64,000 bases of DNA, taken from the NCBI RefSeq assembly GCF_000807675.2, contig NZ_CP019962.1:2170001-2234000 (forward strand), written 5' to 3'. Positions 43,492-52,459 of the stretch are shown in pieces. The notes below the pieces were generated by a model, which ran no database searches, was not told the DNA's origin, and saw only the letters and a list, made by a program, of their open reading frames with translations. The first letter of the stretch is position 1; each line of letters opens with the position of its first letter. This DNA is from Eubacterium limosum (lineage in GTDB: Bacteria > Bacillota > Clostridia > Eubacteriales > Eubacteriaceae). Made by a program: the position numbers and the translations under genes.

Positions 43492-43501
43492 GGAGAAGAA
43501 A

Positions 43502-45739
43502 ATGCAGAAAAAAACAAGCAGACAACCCAGGCGTTTTAAAAAAGCCCTCCTCACAACCTTAGTCACGCTGCCGCTCTTAATGGGCAGTGTGGCCGCAGCA
43601 GGGCCTCTGACGGATCAACCGGCCATTGGCGGCTACAGCAGCGATACCGCAGGGGCTGGCTACAGCAACTACCCCGCAGGCGAGAACCGGATCGCGCCGA
43701 GAAGCGCACTGCCGGAAAAACTGGACCTTCGGGAAGCTGATCTGGATGGGGATGGGGTTACAGATCCATCTTATGTTACCAGCACAAAGCTGCAATCCCC
43801 TTGGGGAACCTGCTGGGCCTTCGGAGCCCTGTCGGCCGTGGAGTCGAATTATATCAAAACCACGGGCAGCGCCGCCGCCGATGTTGATTTTTCGGAGCGG
43901 TACCACGCCTGGTTTGGTTATACGCCCGACCACGGCGAAGGGATCGAGCCAGTTAAAAACGCCGATAAGCGTCTCGATTACGGCGGAAACCGCAATATCA
44001 GCGCAACCGTACTGTCCAGCTGGTCCGGGCCTGCAGAGGAAAGCGCAGCGCCCTATGAGGCAAACGACGGGGACACCGAATCGAAAGAAACGGACTGGAG
44101 CCTGCCGGACAGTCTCATCAGAGATTCGGAAGCCATGTCCGGCGCGCGGGTGCAGAACATCAATTTCCTTCCAGGCACAGCCACTTTCACAGATCAGGAG
44201 AACCACCAAGACTACCAGTATTCGGAGGCAGCTACCGCAGCCATCAAGCAGGCAATCGTGGACAACGGCGTGGTAGAGATTTCCTATTGTGCGGCTGTTT
44301 CAATGCCGGGAGGGGCGACAGATCTGCGTTACCTGAATATGAAAACCAAGGCCCACTATACTTATGAGTACGCCGCCGCAAACCATGCGGTCAGCATTGT
44401 GGGGTGGGATGACAATTACCTGGCTGAAAACTTTAAGGAAGAGCATCGCCCTGCAAAGAATGGCGCGTGGATTGTCAAAAACAGCTGGGGAAACTATGAG
44501 GATAAATCAGACGAAGGCTGGGAATCCAATAAGGACAAATTGCCCGTGGACCGCCATGGCTACTTCTATCTCTCCTACTACGACCAGTCTGTCTGCGATT
44601 TTACCTCCTATCAGGTCGATGCAGATACAGACGGCCTGTTTACCTACGACAACAACTACCAATACGACTATCTGGGGCTTAAATCGCCGGACAGCCGTAA
44701 GCCGTCAGAAGCGGGATGCAGCGGCAAGACCGCCAATGTGTTTACAGCAGCCTCGGACGAGCTGCTTCAGGCAGTCTCAGTGACGACCGTCGAGCCTGAC
44801 TGTACAGCCGATATCAAGATCTATAAGGTGGCCGCAGGAACCACCGACCCCACATCGGGCGAGCTTGTGGCAGAAAAGGAAAGCGTGAGTGTACCTTACG
44901 CGGGCTACCATACCATCGCACTAAAAGAGGCGATCCCATTAAAAGCAGGTGAAAGTTTTGCGGTGGTGGAAACCATCAAAAACAGAGACGGAAACGGCTA
45001 TGCGCCCATCGAGCGTGGAAGCGGTGAAGTGGTGGATGTGGAGGATGAAGAAGCCACTGAACCAACTGGAGAAACCACCATCCGTTACATTGCAGATGTC
45101 GCCGAGGGCCAGAGCTTTCTGTATAAAGAAGGTGCCTGGGTCGATCTGGCTAAGGATGGAACCGACGGTGTGGATAAAGAGGGCCATGCCCTGAAGACCG
45201 GCAACGCCATGATCAAGGCCTTTACCACCAATCTGGACAGCTGTACACTGGCAGGCCTGTCCATTGAGACGCTGAACGCCGAAGGACAGAGTCTTGGCAG
45301 CCAGCAGGTTACCGAATTTTCAAAGGTAACGCTGCCAGAGGGCACAGAGGCGATTCGCCTGAAACCCGCAGTAGAAGGAGAAGGAACCCTGACGATCACC
45401 GCCGCTGGCCAGAACGTGAGCGCGGAAGCCCCGATACCAAAGGATCAGTTTTTACAGGAGGGCTTTGTTTTTACCATCCAGGCCACCGGGCCCAGAGGAA
45501 ATAATACTGAGGTTAGCACCTATCGTCTGAGCTTTGAGATAAAAACAGCGCAGAGTACCGGGGAAGAAGCCGGCACAGGCACAAACGGCTCAGAGGAAGA
45601 AAAAAATAGCCACGCCGATAAAAACGCAGGCACCGGAATCCATGAAAACAGAACAGCCGCAGCTCTGGGAACAGCTGCGTTACTGCTGCTGGCCGCAGGT
45701 CTGGGAGTCGTTTACCGGAGGCGCAGAAACAATCCGTAA
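43502..45739 (+). CDS. Secreted C1A papain-like cysteine protease with lectin-like domain and NAGTG anchor
   Basis: 745 residues from ATG 43502, after GAGGAG; an ATG at 43445 inside the previous gene is in frame but unsupported. Basic signal peptide with cleavage near AAA33. Catalytic C104 (SPWGTCWAFG), H295 (NHAVSIVGW) and N327 (VKNSWG). A lectin-like beta domain follows (about 385-500), then a further beta region, and N708-AGTG with a hydrophobic helix and an RRRR tail. Expected to be displayed on the cell surface. Confidence 0.9.
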   Translation: MQKKTSRQPRRFKKALLTTLVTLPLLMGSVAAAGPLTDQPAIGGYSSDTAGAGYSNYPAGENRIAPRSALPEKLDLREADLDGDGVTDPSYVTSTKLQSPWGTCWAFGALSAVESNYIKTTGSAAADVDFSERYHAWFGYTPDHGEGIEPVKNADKRLDYGGNRNISATVLSSWSGPAEESAAPYEANDGDTESKETDWSLPDSLIRDSEAMSGARVQNINFLPGTATFTDQENHQDYQYSEAATAAIKQAIVDNGVVEISYCAAVSMPGGATDLRYLNMKTKAHYTYEYAAANHAVSIVGWDDNYLAENFKEEHRPAKNGAWIVKNSWGNYEDKSDEGWESNKDKLPVDRHGYFYLSYYDQSVCDFTSYQVDADTDGLFTYDNNYQYDYLGLKSPDSRKPSEAGCSGKTANVFTAASDELLQAVSVTTVEPDCTADIKIYKVAAGTTDPTSGELVAEKESVSVPYAGYHTIALKEAIPLKAGESFAVVETIKNRDGNGYAPIERGSGEVVDVEDEEATEPTGETTIRYIADVAEGQSFLYKEGAWVDLAKDGTDGVDKEGHALKTGNAMIKAFTTNLDSCTLAGLSIETLNAEGQSLGSQQVTEFSKVTLPEGTEAIRLKPAVEGEGTLTITAAGQNVSAEAPIPKDQFLQEGFVFTIQATGPRGNNTEVSTYRLSFEIKTAQSTGEEAGTGTNGSEEEKNSHADKNAGTGIHENRTAAALGTAALLLLAAGLGVVYRRRRNNP

Positions 45740-45770
45740 AAAGACATTTAAGCAGTAAGAGTCATAAAAT

Positions 45771-45819
45771 AAAAAGGTATCCGCAAAGCAGATTAAGTGC
45801 TTTGGGATACCTTTTTTTA
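45771..45819. terminator. Bidirectional terminator
   Basis: GGTATCC-G-CAAAGCA paired with TGCTTTG-GGATACC, flanked by A5 and T7. The TAA of the convergent LCP gene overlaps the T-run. Confidence 0.9.
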
Positions 45820-46932
45820 CGGTGCGTCCTCAACAGGCACCACCACATTTTCATTGGCAGAATCCTTTAGATAGCTTTCAAAGGGAGCGCTGGTATCAAT
45901 GGTAATACCAGTTTTACCATCAGTCTGCCCGGCGATAGTATCGCTGATCTTCATGAGGTCGTCCGAGGGCGTGTAATCTGAATCATTGCCATATAAAATC
46001 TTGTGCAGTACAATGGCGTTATCGGCCAGCGTGTCAGGGACAAGGTACCAGACCCCGTCGATCATATCGCCATAGGAGTAATCATCAAGGGGGACTCTGT
46101 AGCCGTCAAAGGTCTTATTATCCAGGGACATAAAAGTCTTGGCGTAGCCTGTCATATCCTTAAGCGGCAGAGAGGTCTGCACATAGGGGTAAACCTTGCC
46201 GAGAAGACTAAGATCTGTGAAAATATCGCTGTTGAAAAGCTTTTGGGCAATCTGCTCAAAGACCTCCCGCTGGCGTTTGGTACGCATATAGTCGTTGTCG
46301 CTGTAACGCTCACGGCAGAAGGACAGGGCTTGGATTCCGGTAACAGTCTGGACACCCGTCTGTGTAAGAAACGGGTCGGATTTTCCGACCTTATCGTTGT
46401 CATCCATGATGTACTGGTTTGTCCAGTGGAGCACAGACTCATTGGGAATATTGATCTCAACCCCGCCCAGGGCGTCGACCACATCCACCAGGCATTTAAA
46501 GTCAATGGAAACATAGTCCGAAATATTTAAGTCCAGGTTTTCATTCAAGGTTTGGACAGCAAGTTCAGGGCCGCCGTAATCGTAAGCGGCATTGACCTTT
46601 TCATAGCTTACGCTGTTTTCCCTGCTCTCGGGAATTTTGACCATCAGGTCCCGCATAAGAGAGGTGACCTTGACATTGCCGGTTTTGTAATTGACTGTGA
46701 CCAGCATGATGGTGTCGGAGCGGTCACCTTCAACATCATTGCGGCCGTCGAGACCGAAAACAGCAATATTGGCAACATCCTTGTCCAGCTTTTGGTTAAT
46801 ATGGAGCTGGCTTGAATCCAGCCGGTCGCTGGAGATCCCCTGTAAAATGCTGAAGCAGTAAACCGCACCGCTTGCAATCAAAATCACCAGACAAACTAAA
46901 ACGACACTGAGCACCTTTTTCCTTAATTGCAT
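45817..46932 (-). CDS. LytR-CpsA-Psr (LCP) family cell-wall glycopolymer ligase
   Basis: 371 residues from ATG 46932, after AAAGGAGG. One N-terminal membrane helix and an extracellular LCP domain with the conserved Arg/Asp residues (FGLDGR, GDRSDTIMLVTVN, SLMRDLMV). LCP enzymes transfer teichoic-acid or capsule-type polymers from lipid carrier to peptidoglycan. Upstream codons would add 16 residues but lack a site. Confidence 0.92.
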   Translation of the reverse strand: MQLRKKVLSVVLVCLVILIASGAVYCFSILQGISSDRLDSSQLHINQKLDKDVANIAVFGLDGRNDVEGDRSDTIMLVTVNYKTGNVKVTSLMRDLMVKIPESRENSVSYEKVNAAYDYGGPELAVQTLNENLDLNISDYVSIDFKCLVDVVDALGGVEINIPNESVLHWTNQYIMDDNDKVGKSDPFLTQTGVQTVTGIQALSFCRERYSDNDYMRTKRQREVFEQIAQKLFNSDIFTDLSLLGKVYPYVQTSLPLKDMTGYAKTFMSLDNKTFDGYRVPLDDYSYGDMIDGVWYLVPDTLADNAIVLHKILYGNDSDYTPSDDLMKISDTIAGQTDGKTGITIDTSAPFESYLKDSANENVVVPVEDAP

Positions 46933-47093
46933 ACCAGTACCTCCTTTGTACCTGCTTGTATTGACTGCACGCAAGTCCAAACACCGATGTATTAGGATTT
47001 GTTAAGTATAGCACACTTTTGATACAAAATAGATACATTTTAGGTGCATTTAAGGAAGAATACAGAATAAAAAGGTGCACTGGCGTCATGTTT

Positions 47094-50000
47094 CTATTCC
47101 ACACTCTTAAGGGAATCAATCATATCAATATGATCCAGGGTCTTGTTGGTCATGAGGTTGACGATCAGCGCGAAGCTGAAAGAGATCAGCGCTGTGATGG
47201 CGTAGCTGATGGGCTCGACATAGACGGCAAAATGGACCGAGGGCATGTTGAGCACATAGGTCAGGCTGCCGCCCAGGGCACGGCCGACCGGCAGACCCAG
47301 CAGGATGCCGATAAGGGTGAGAATGAGTGTTTCCTTATTTACATAGAGGTGAACCTCCTTGTCATAGAAGCCAAGCACCTTCATGGAGGCCAGCTCCCGC
47401 GTCCGCTCCGATATATTGGTAGAGGACAGGGAAAACAGCACGATAAAGGCCAGACCCGCCGCCATGGCCGTAATCAGGTAAACGACGGAGTTCACCAGGG
47501 AAAAGGCAGAGGAAAAGCTTTCCTTAAGCTGGGCAATGCTGGTGACCGACAGTATTTTATCCTGGCGGCCCAAAGTATCGGCATAAGCCTTGTGATCGGT
47601 ACAGGCGTCTGAAAGATGGGCGAGAGCAGCGTTAGGCTCGTAGGCGCCAAACATCGCGTCATAAACGCTCTGGCGCATATAAACCGCGTTGCCAAGATAG
47701 TTGCGCACGATCCCCGAGACGGTTGATTCCTGCTGAACCAGCTGGTCATCCTGGATAAAGAGCGCATCCCCTGTGCCGAGGTCCAGCATACGGGAGGCGT
47801 TTTCCGTGATCAGCACACCGTTGTCCGGCAGAGAAGCCGTGGAGCCATCGGTGTTTTCGAGATGGATATAGCCTTCGAGGGAATGCCCCTCAGGCACCAC
47901 GATGAGCTGTACCTTTTCCTCTTTGCCCTCGGCAGTTTTTTTGAGCTTGACATTGCCAGTCAGCACGTTTATATAATTTGCAATGTTATCATCCCCAGAC
48001 AGGCGCTCCATGACCTCGGTGTTGTCATCCGCAGAGGTGACAGCCATGAGGTCATACTGGTAGATATGCTCATACTGCTTGGGCATAAGGTCGTTGACCG
48101 AGTTTTTAATGGCAAAGCCGCAGAGCACCAGGGCAGTGCAGCCCATGATGCCCGCCACGGTCATAAACAGCCTTTTTTTGTAGCGGAACAGGTTTCGCAT
48201 GGTCACCTTGTTTAAAAAAGAGAGACGGTTCCAGAGCGCCGGAATACGTTCCAGCAGAACCCGTGAGCCGCCGCGCGGGGCCTTAGGGCACATGAGCACA
48301 TCGGGCATATGAATGAGCTCGGTGCGGCAGGCGATGGCCGCCGCACCCGAAATACTGACGGTGAACAGCAGCACACCGCCCAGGCCATAGAGCAGGTTAA
48401 ACCGGAACAGGTATTCCGGCAGCATATAAAGGATCTGGAAGATGGTAAACACAAATTTGGGCAGCAGGATAAAGCCGCAGACGTCGCCCAGAATACCGCC
48501 GGCCAGACAGGCCGCCAAGGAGTAAAGCAGGTACTTGCTGTAAATGGCGGCATCCCGGTAGCCCAGTGCCTTGTAGGTACCGATGAGCCCACGTTCCTCC
48601 TCAACCATGCGGGTGATGGTGGTCAGGCTGATGAGCACCGCCACCACCAGAAAGACAATGGGGAACGCAGTCCCGACCGCCTCGATAGAGCCCGCGTCGC
48701 TCTCAATACTGGCGTAGCCGCCCAGGGCGCTGCGGTCCTGAACATACCATTTGGCCGTGTCGACATCGGACAGCTCGGTCCGGGCGTCTGCCAGCTTTTG
48801 CTCGGCCTTTGCTTTGGCATCCTCATATTCCTGACGCTTTTCGGTAAGCTCTGCCTGTCCTTCGTTTAGCTCGGTTTCTCCGTCCACCAGCTCCTGACGG
48901 CCGTTTTCCAGGGTTTGGCGTCCCTCAGCCAGCTGCCTGCGGGCGTTGTCCTCCTGGGAGGAGAGCTCAGCCGCGCCAGCGTCCAGCTGGTTTTGTCCGT
49001 TCAGCAGCTGGGTGCGTCCCTCAGTCAGCTGAGCCCGGGCAGCTGCGAGCTGCGTGGCGTTCGCCTCCAATGTCTCGGCGGTGGCCTTAAATTGGGTGTC
49101 GGCTTCGGTCTGCTGCTGTTCCAGCTTCACGCGGTTTTCATCCAGAGTTTTACGGCCCTCTGTCAGCTGGCGCAGACCGCCGGCCAGCTGAGGAATGGCC
49201 TCTGGCAGAGCCTGAAGCTGAGCCTTTTGGGCCTGAAGCGCTTCCAGCCGGGCAGCAGCATCCGGATCGGCCGGGTCCAGAGCGGCAATCTGCGCGTCGA
49301 TGGCCTGAACAGCGCCGTTCAGCACCGGCGTAAAGGCAGCCATAAAGGCAGACTGGGCCTCTGCTTCCGATTCCGGGGGCGCTGCGAGCCAGGCGTCCCA
49401 GAGATCATTGGGCCAGGCTGGACCAAACAGACCAGACAGGGCTTCCTCCTGGGCGTTTAAATCGGCCTGGGAGTCCTCCAGCTTTGCCTGCTCCTCGTCG
49501 AGCAGGGCACGAGCGCTTTGCAGCTGGGCATTCACCTCAGCCTGCTTTTGGGCCAGAAGCTCACGTCCCTGGCTCAGCTGTGCCTCACCCTCATCCAGCA
49601 AAGCGCTGGAATCCTCAAGCCTGGCGGCATTGGCGATAAGCGCAGCGTAGCCGTCGTTTATCTGCTGCCGGGCTGCCTCAAACTGGGCATTTGCTGTCTG
49701 CTCCTGGCCAGCCAGCTCCCACGCTCCGTTTTCCAGTTCCCGAAAACCGTCTGTAAGCTTCTGCCGCCCATCGGCCAGCTCCTGTTCGGCGTCTGCGAAC
49801 TCGGCGTCTGCCTCCGCAAACTGCGTGTTCATTTTTTGCTCAGCATCGGCGATTTTGTTGGCCGCCTCACCAGTAACGAACTGGGTGCGCACCTGCTCAC
49901 GGTCCGTTTTGATCTTAGCCTCAATGGCTTGAATAACCTGCTGCACACTGTCCTTATACGCGTCGGAGTAGCAGATTAAGTCGCGGCTGTCCGCGAGCGT

Positions 50001-50708
50001 CAGGTAAACAGCAGTAAAGACATCGCTGCTAACAGCCCTGGGAGTCACAAAAAAGGTGAAATCAGTGGTGGAGGCAGAACGGAAGGCAGAGGCGCCCTCA
50101 TTGTTGCTGATATCCATGGGGTCCAGTACCACACCAGTGATCTTATAGGTGGTATTCGCAAAGGTAGGCGCTTCGGCCTCGTCCTCAAAGTCTGCGGCCC
50201 ATTCATCGGTATCCCTGGCACTGTCCACTGGTTCAGCGGTCGCCAGATCCTCCAGGATGGTGAGCGAGTCGCCAAGGGCTTTGCCGGTGTCCTTCATGTA
50301 TTTCTGCGTCACGGCGATCTCATCTGCCTTTTGCGGAAGAGCGCCCTCCAGCAGATAAGGCTCGTTCAGGCCCTTGGCGCTCAGCACCTTGACCTCGGCG
50401 TTCTGGCGCTTGTCATCCACCTGGGTGTAGACGGTCTCGCTGTAGGCTCCCTCGGCCGTTTCAACGCCGTCCAGCTGCGAGAGCGCTGCCACATCCTCAT
50501 CTGTCAGCCCCAGGGTGGACATGACCGAGATGTCATAGAGCTTTTGAGTATCAAAAAAACGGTCTGCCGAATAGCGCAGGTCATCACAGGCGGCTTTAAG
50601 GCCTGTGAGCATGGTGACGCCAAGGGCTGTGATCATGAGGATGGAAAAAAAGCGTTTGCGGCTTTTCTGGATGGTCCGCCAAATATCTTTAAGAAATGCG
50701 TTTTTCAT
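47094..50708 (-). CDS. FtsX-family ABC permease with very long extracellular coiled coil
   Basis: 1204 residues. Layout: N-terminal helix (about 18-38), a MacB-like periplasm-type domain, a coiled coil of about 370 residues (280-650) full of Leu-x2-Gly-type heptads and Ala/Gln/Glu, three helices (about 670-800), an internal second helix near 860, a second soluble domain, and a final FtsX three-helix block (about 1070-1190). Fits peptide-resistance or lipoprotein-handling permeases. The partner ATPase is not adjacent. The divergent TetR gene and shared operators suggest induction by a compound. Confidence 0.88.
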   Translation of the reverse strand: MKNAFLKDIWRTIQKSRKRFFSILMITALGVTMLTGLKAACDDLRYSADRFFDTQKLYDISVMSTLGLTDEDVAALSQLDGVETAEGAYSETVYTQVDDKRQNAEVKVLSAKGLNEPYLLEGALPQKADEIAVTQKYMKDTGKALGDSLTILEDLATAEPVDSARDTDEWAADFEDEAEAPTFANTTYKITGVVLDPMDISNNEGASAFRSASTTDFTFFVTPRAVSSDVFTAVYLTLADSRDLICYSDAYKDSVQQVIQAIEAKIKTDREQVRTQFVTGEAANKIADAEQKMNTQFAEADAEFADAEQELADGRQKLTDGFRELENGAWELAGQEQTANAQFEAARQQINDGYAALIANAARLEDSSALLDEGEAQLSQGRELLAQKQAEVNAQLQSARALLDEEQAKLEDSQADLNAQEEALSGLFGPAWPNDLWDAWLAAPPESEAEAQSAFMAAFTPVLNGAVQAIDAQIAALDPADPDAAARLEALQAQKAQLQALPEAIPQLAGGLRQLTEGRKTLDENRVKLEQQQTEADTQFKATAETLEANATQLAAARAQLTEGRTQLLNGQNQLDAGAAELSSQEDNARRQLAEGRQTLENGRQELVDGETELNEGQAELTEKRQEYEDAKAKAEQKLADARTELSDVDTAKWYVQDRSALGGYASIESDAGSIEAVGTAFPIVFLVVAVLISLTTITRMVEEERGLIGTYKALGYRDAAIYSKYLLYSLAACLAGGILGDVCGFILLPKFVFTIFQILYMLPEYLFRFNLLYGLGGVLLFTVSISGAAAIACRTELIHMPDVLMCPKAPRGGSRVLLERIPALWNRLSFLNKVTMRNLFRYKKRLFMTVAGIMGCTALVLCGFAIKNSVNDLMPKQYEHIYQYDLMAVTSADDNTEVMERLSGDDNIANYINVLTGNVKLKKTAEGKEEKVQLIVVPEGHSLEGYIHLENTDGSTASLPDNGVLITENASRMLDLGTGDALFIQDDQLVQQESTVSGIVRNYLGNAVYMRQSVYDAMFGAYEPNAALAHLSDACTDHKAYADTLGRQDKILSVTSIAQLKESFSSAFSLVNSVVYLITAMAAGLAFIVLFSLSSTNISERTRELASMKVLGFYDKEVHLYVNKETLILTLIGILLGLPVGRALGGSLTYVLNMPSVHFAVYVEPISYAITALISFSFALIVNLMTNKTLDHIDMIDSLKSVE

Positions 50709-50728
50709 GGTTGTCTGCCTCCGGTATG

Positions 50729-50745
50729 CACAACATAGTGTTTAG
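50729..50745. promoter_or_regulatory. TetR operator copy 2 (imperfect)
   Basis: CACAACA-TAG-TGTTTAG: same half-site and 3-base spacing as copy 1, with two mismatches in the second arm. It lies just downstream of the permease -10. Confidence 0.6.
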
Positions 50746-50757
50746 TGCTTTATCTTT

Positions 50758-50786
50758 ATTATAGAGCTTAAACCAGGCGGCATCAA
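50758..50786 (-). promoter_or_regulatory. Promoter of the FtsX-type permease gene
   Basis: On the minus strand: TTGATG (50786-50781), 17 bases, TATAAT (50763-50758). Confidence 0.65.
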
Positions 50787-50807
50787 TAAACAAAATAAGC
50801 GGAAATG

Positions 50808-50836
50808 TTGAACACAACATGTTGTTGTGCTATGAT
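50808..50836 (+). promoter_or_regulatory. Promoter of the tetR-type gene
   Basis: TTGAAC (50808-50813), 17 bases, TATGAT (50831-50836); the spacer is filled by the operator. Confidence 0.7.
50813..50829. promoter_or_regulatory. TetR operator copy 1
   Basis: Perfect palindrome CACAACA-TGT-TGTTGTG lying exactly between the -35 and -10 of the regulator gene. Confidence 0.75.
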
Positions 50837-50858
50837 TACGAAAAAAGGAGACGATTCC

Positions 50859-51422
50859 ATGAGAAAACAACCCGAAGTTACTGAACAGACCAAAGCAAAA
50901 CTCAGAATAGCGTTCTGGGGTCTTTATAAAGAAAAGCCTATTGAAAAGATAACTATCAAGGAGATAACCGATGCCGCCGGGTATAACAGAGGTACCTTTT
51001 ACCTTTATTATAAAGATGTCTACGACCTTTTTAGCAAGATCGAGGAGGAACTGCTGGAGGCTATACGCATTCTCATCCATGATAATCTGCCCCAGAAAGA
51101 GGGCCTGGATTTCGCGGGGCATATGGGATTAATTGTCAAGCTGTCCCAGCAGTACTCGGCCTATATGTCTGTACTTCTCAGCGATCACGGTGACCCTACC
51201 TTCGTTACACGGCTTAAGGAGCTTATCTGGCCTTTGCTTAACCGCTATGTTCTTGATACCAGCACCCTTACTATCCAGGAGCAGTCCCTCCTGTCGGAGT
51301 TTTACCTTTCTGGACTTTTGGCAGCCATAACCCGCTGGCTTGAGACTCCGGGCGATATGACCATCGACCAGTTTATCGGATTTGTGATGAGGCAGGTGTT
51401 TGCCGGGGTGGTGGTGGTGTGA
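50859..51422 (+). CDS. TetR-family repressor
   Basis: 187 residues from ATG 50859 after AAAGGAGA; upstream ATGs (50805, 50832) lie in the promoter. N-terminal helix-turn-helix: ITIKEITDAAGYNRGTFYLYYKDVYDLF. The C-terminal ligand domain resembles the TetR_C group found with AcrR/YhgE-type regulators. Predicted to repress itself and the divergent permease through two copies of one palindrome. Confidence 0.92.
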   Translation: MRKQPEVTEQTKAKLRIAFWGLYKEKPIEKITIKEITDAAGYNRGTFYLYYKDVYDLFSKIEEELLEAIRILIHDNLPQKEGLDFAGHMGLIVKLSQQYSAYMSVLLSDHGDPTFVTRLKELIWPLLNRYVLDTSTLTIQEQSLLSEFYLSGLLAAITRWLETPGDMTIDQFIGFVMRQVFAGVVVV

Positions 51423-51584
51423 AAAAAATAGCTGTAATCCGTTATATTTTCTGAAGGAGGCATAAAAATAAGAAAGAATTACATAAAAAATTGCGTCGTC
51501 CTATGATGTCTCTTATGCAAATAAAGATCTCTGATGAATAGGAGGTATGTAATTAAAATTTACAAGATAAAAAGTAAAATATAT

Positions 51585-51613
51585 TTGACTTTTTGTCGGG
51601 CGAGGTTTAGAAT
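51585..51613 (+). promoter_or_regulatory. Promoter of the XRE/membrane pair
   Basis: TTGACT (51585-51590), 17 bases, TAGAAT (51608-51613). Confidence 0.65.
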
Positions 51614-51637
51614 AAGGGTGTAAAGGATGGTGACACA

Positions 51638-51841
51638 ATGGGGAAGAACTTAAAGATCAAAGCTGCCAGGGCCGCCCTCGATATGACCCAGAAAGACCTG
51701 GCCGAGGCGGTCGGCGTTACCCGGCAGACCATGAACGCCATTGAGAAAGGGGACTATAACCCTACCATCAAGCTGTGCGTTGCGATCTGCAGGGTGCTTG
51801 GGAAAACACTGGACGAGCTTTTCTGGGAAGAAGCGGAGTGA
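51638..51841 (+). CDS. Small XRE/Cro-type HTH regulator
   Basis: 67 residues, almost all one HTH_3 domain (MTQKDLAEAVGVTRQTMNAIEKGDYNPTI). These YozG-like one-domain regulators usually precede a membrane protein gene, as here, and control it. Downstream gene starts 33 bases after the stop. Confidence 0.88.
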   Translation: MGKNLKIKAARAALDMTQKDLAEAVGVTRQTMNAIEKGDYNPTIKLCVAICRVLGKTLDELFWEEAE

Positions 51842-51874
51842 GCATAAAGGATTTAACGACAGGAGGATTATAAA

Positions 51875-52309
51875 ATGTTTAATTTGTGTAAGGAATACGA
51901 CGAGCGGCAGCAGATTATCCGGGGAAGCATCTGCAAGCATATTATGGTGATCATGGGGATCTGTGTTTTTATCAATGGCATCATTGAGGACGCGGGCTTT
52001 GCCTGGCCGGACAAATTCATCGCTGGCATTATCCTGATCATGGTGCCCATTACCATCGGTACGGTTGAGATGAACATCCGGGGCGTTTATCTGAGTAAGG
52101 ACCGCCAGGTTTTCTTTGTGGTCGTCTTTGGGCTGGTGGCCCTGGCCAATGTGGTTCTCCTCATCAGTCACAACGAGCCCCCTTTTAAAGCAGGCGCCAT
52201 TACCGATTACGGCGAGCACGCGGTTCTGGCCGTCTGTTTTCTGACGATTTTTATCGCTGCCATTATCCGCCTGATCTACGATAAACGTATGGAAAGGGCT
52301 GAGGAGTAA
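51875..52309 (+). CDS. Four-helix membrane protein paired with XRE regulator
   Basis: 144 residues. Begins with a cytoplasmic DERQ motif (CKEYDERQQIIRG), common in DUF2178/DUF6773-like proteins, followed by four helices. Function unknown. Strong AGGAGG site. Operon with the XRE gene. Confidence 0.75.
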   Translation: MFNLCKEYDERQQIIRGSICKHIMVIMGICVFINGIIEDAGFAWPDKFIAGIILIMVPITIGTVEMNIRGVYLSKDRQVFFVVVFGLVALANVVLLISHNEPPFKAGAITDYGEHAVLAVCFLTIFIAAIIRLIYDKRMERAEE

Positions 52310-52361
52310 AAAAAGCCCTCACAAAAGGAGCCTGAAACAGAGCAGCTGCCATACAGGGCGG

Positions 52362-52410
52362 AAAAAGCAGGCGTATTGTTTTAGCGATACAGCGATACGC
52401 CTGCTTTTTT
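52362..52410. terminator. Long bidirectional terminator
   Basis: A 15-bp perfect stem (AAAAAGCAGGCGTAT with its complement) around an 18-base loop, T-run at both ends. Confidence 0.9.
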
Positions 52411-52459
52411 TATTTTTGTGAAGGCTTATTGCCATTTCTACAGGCAATTAAGCTGTTTT

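Noticed and set aside
48309-49979. Long plus-strand frames opposite the FtsX-type gene
   Set aside because: Shadows caused by the G+C-rich, repetitive coiled-coil codons; no ribosome sites and no known domains.
51423-51637. Small genes between the TetR and XRE genes
   Set aside because: Two ribosome-site-like stretches exist, but the frames after them are only a few codons long.
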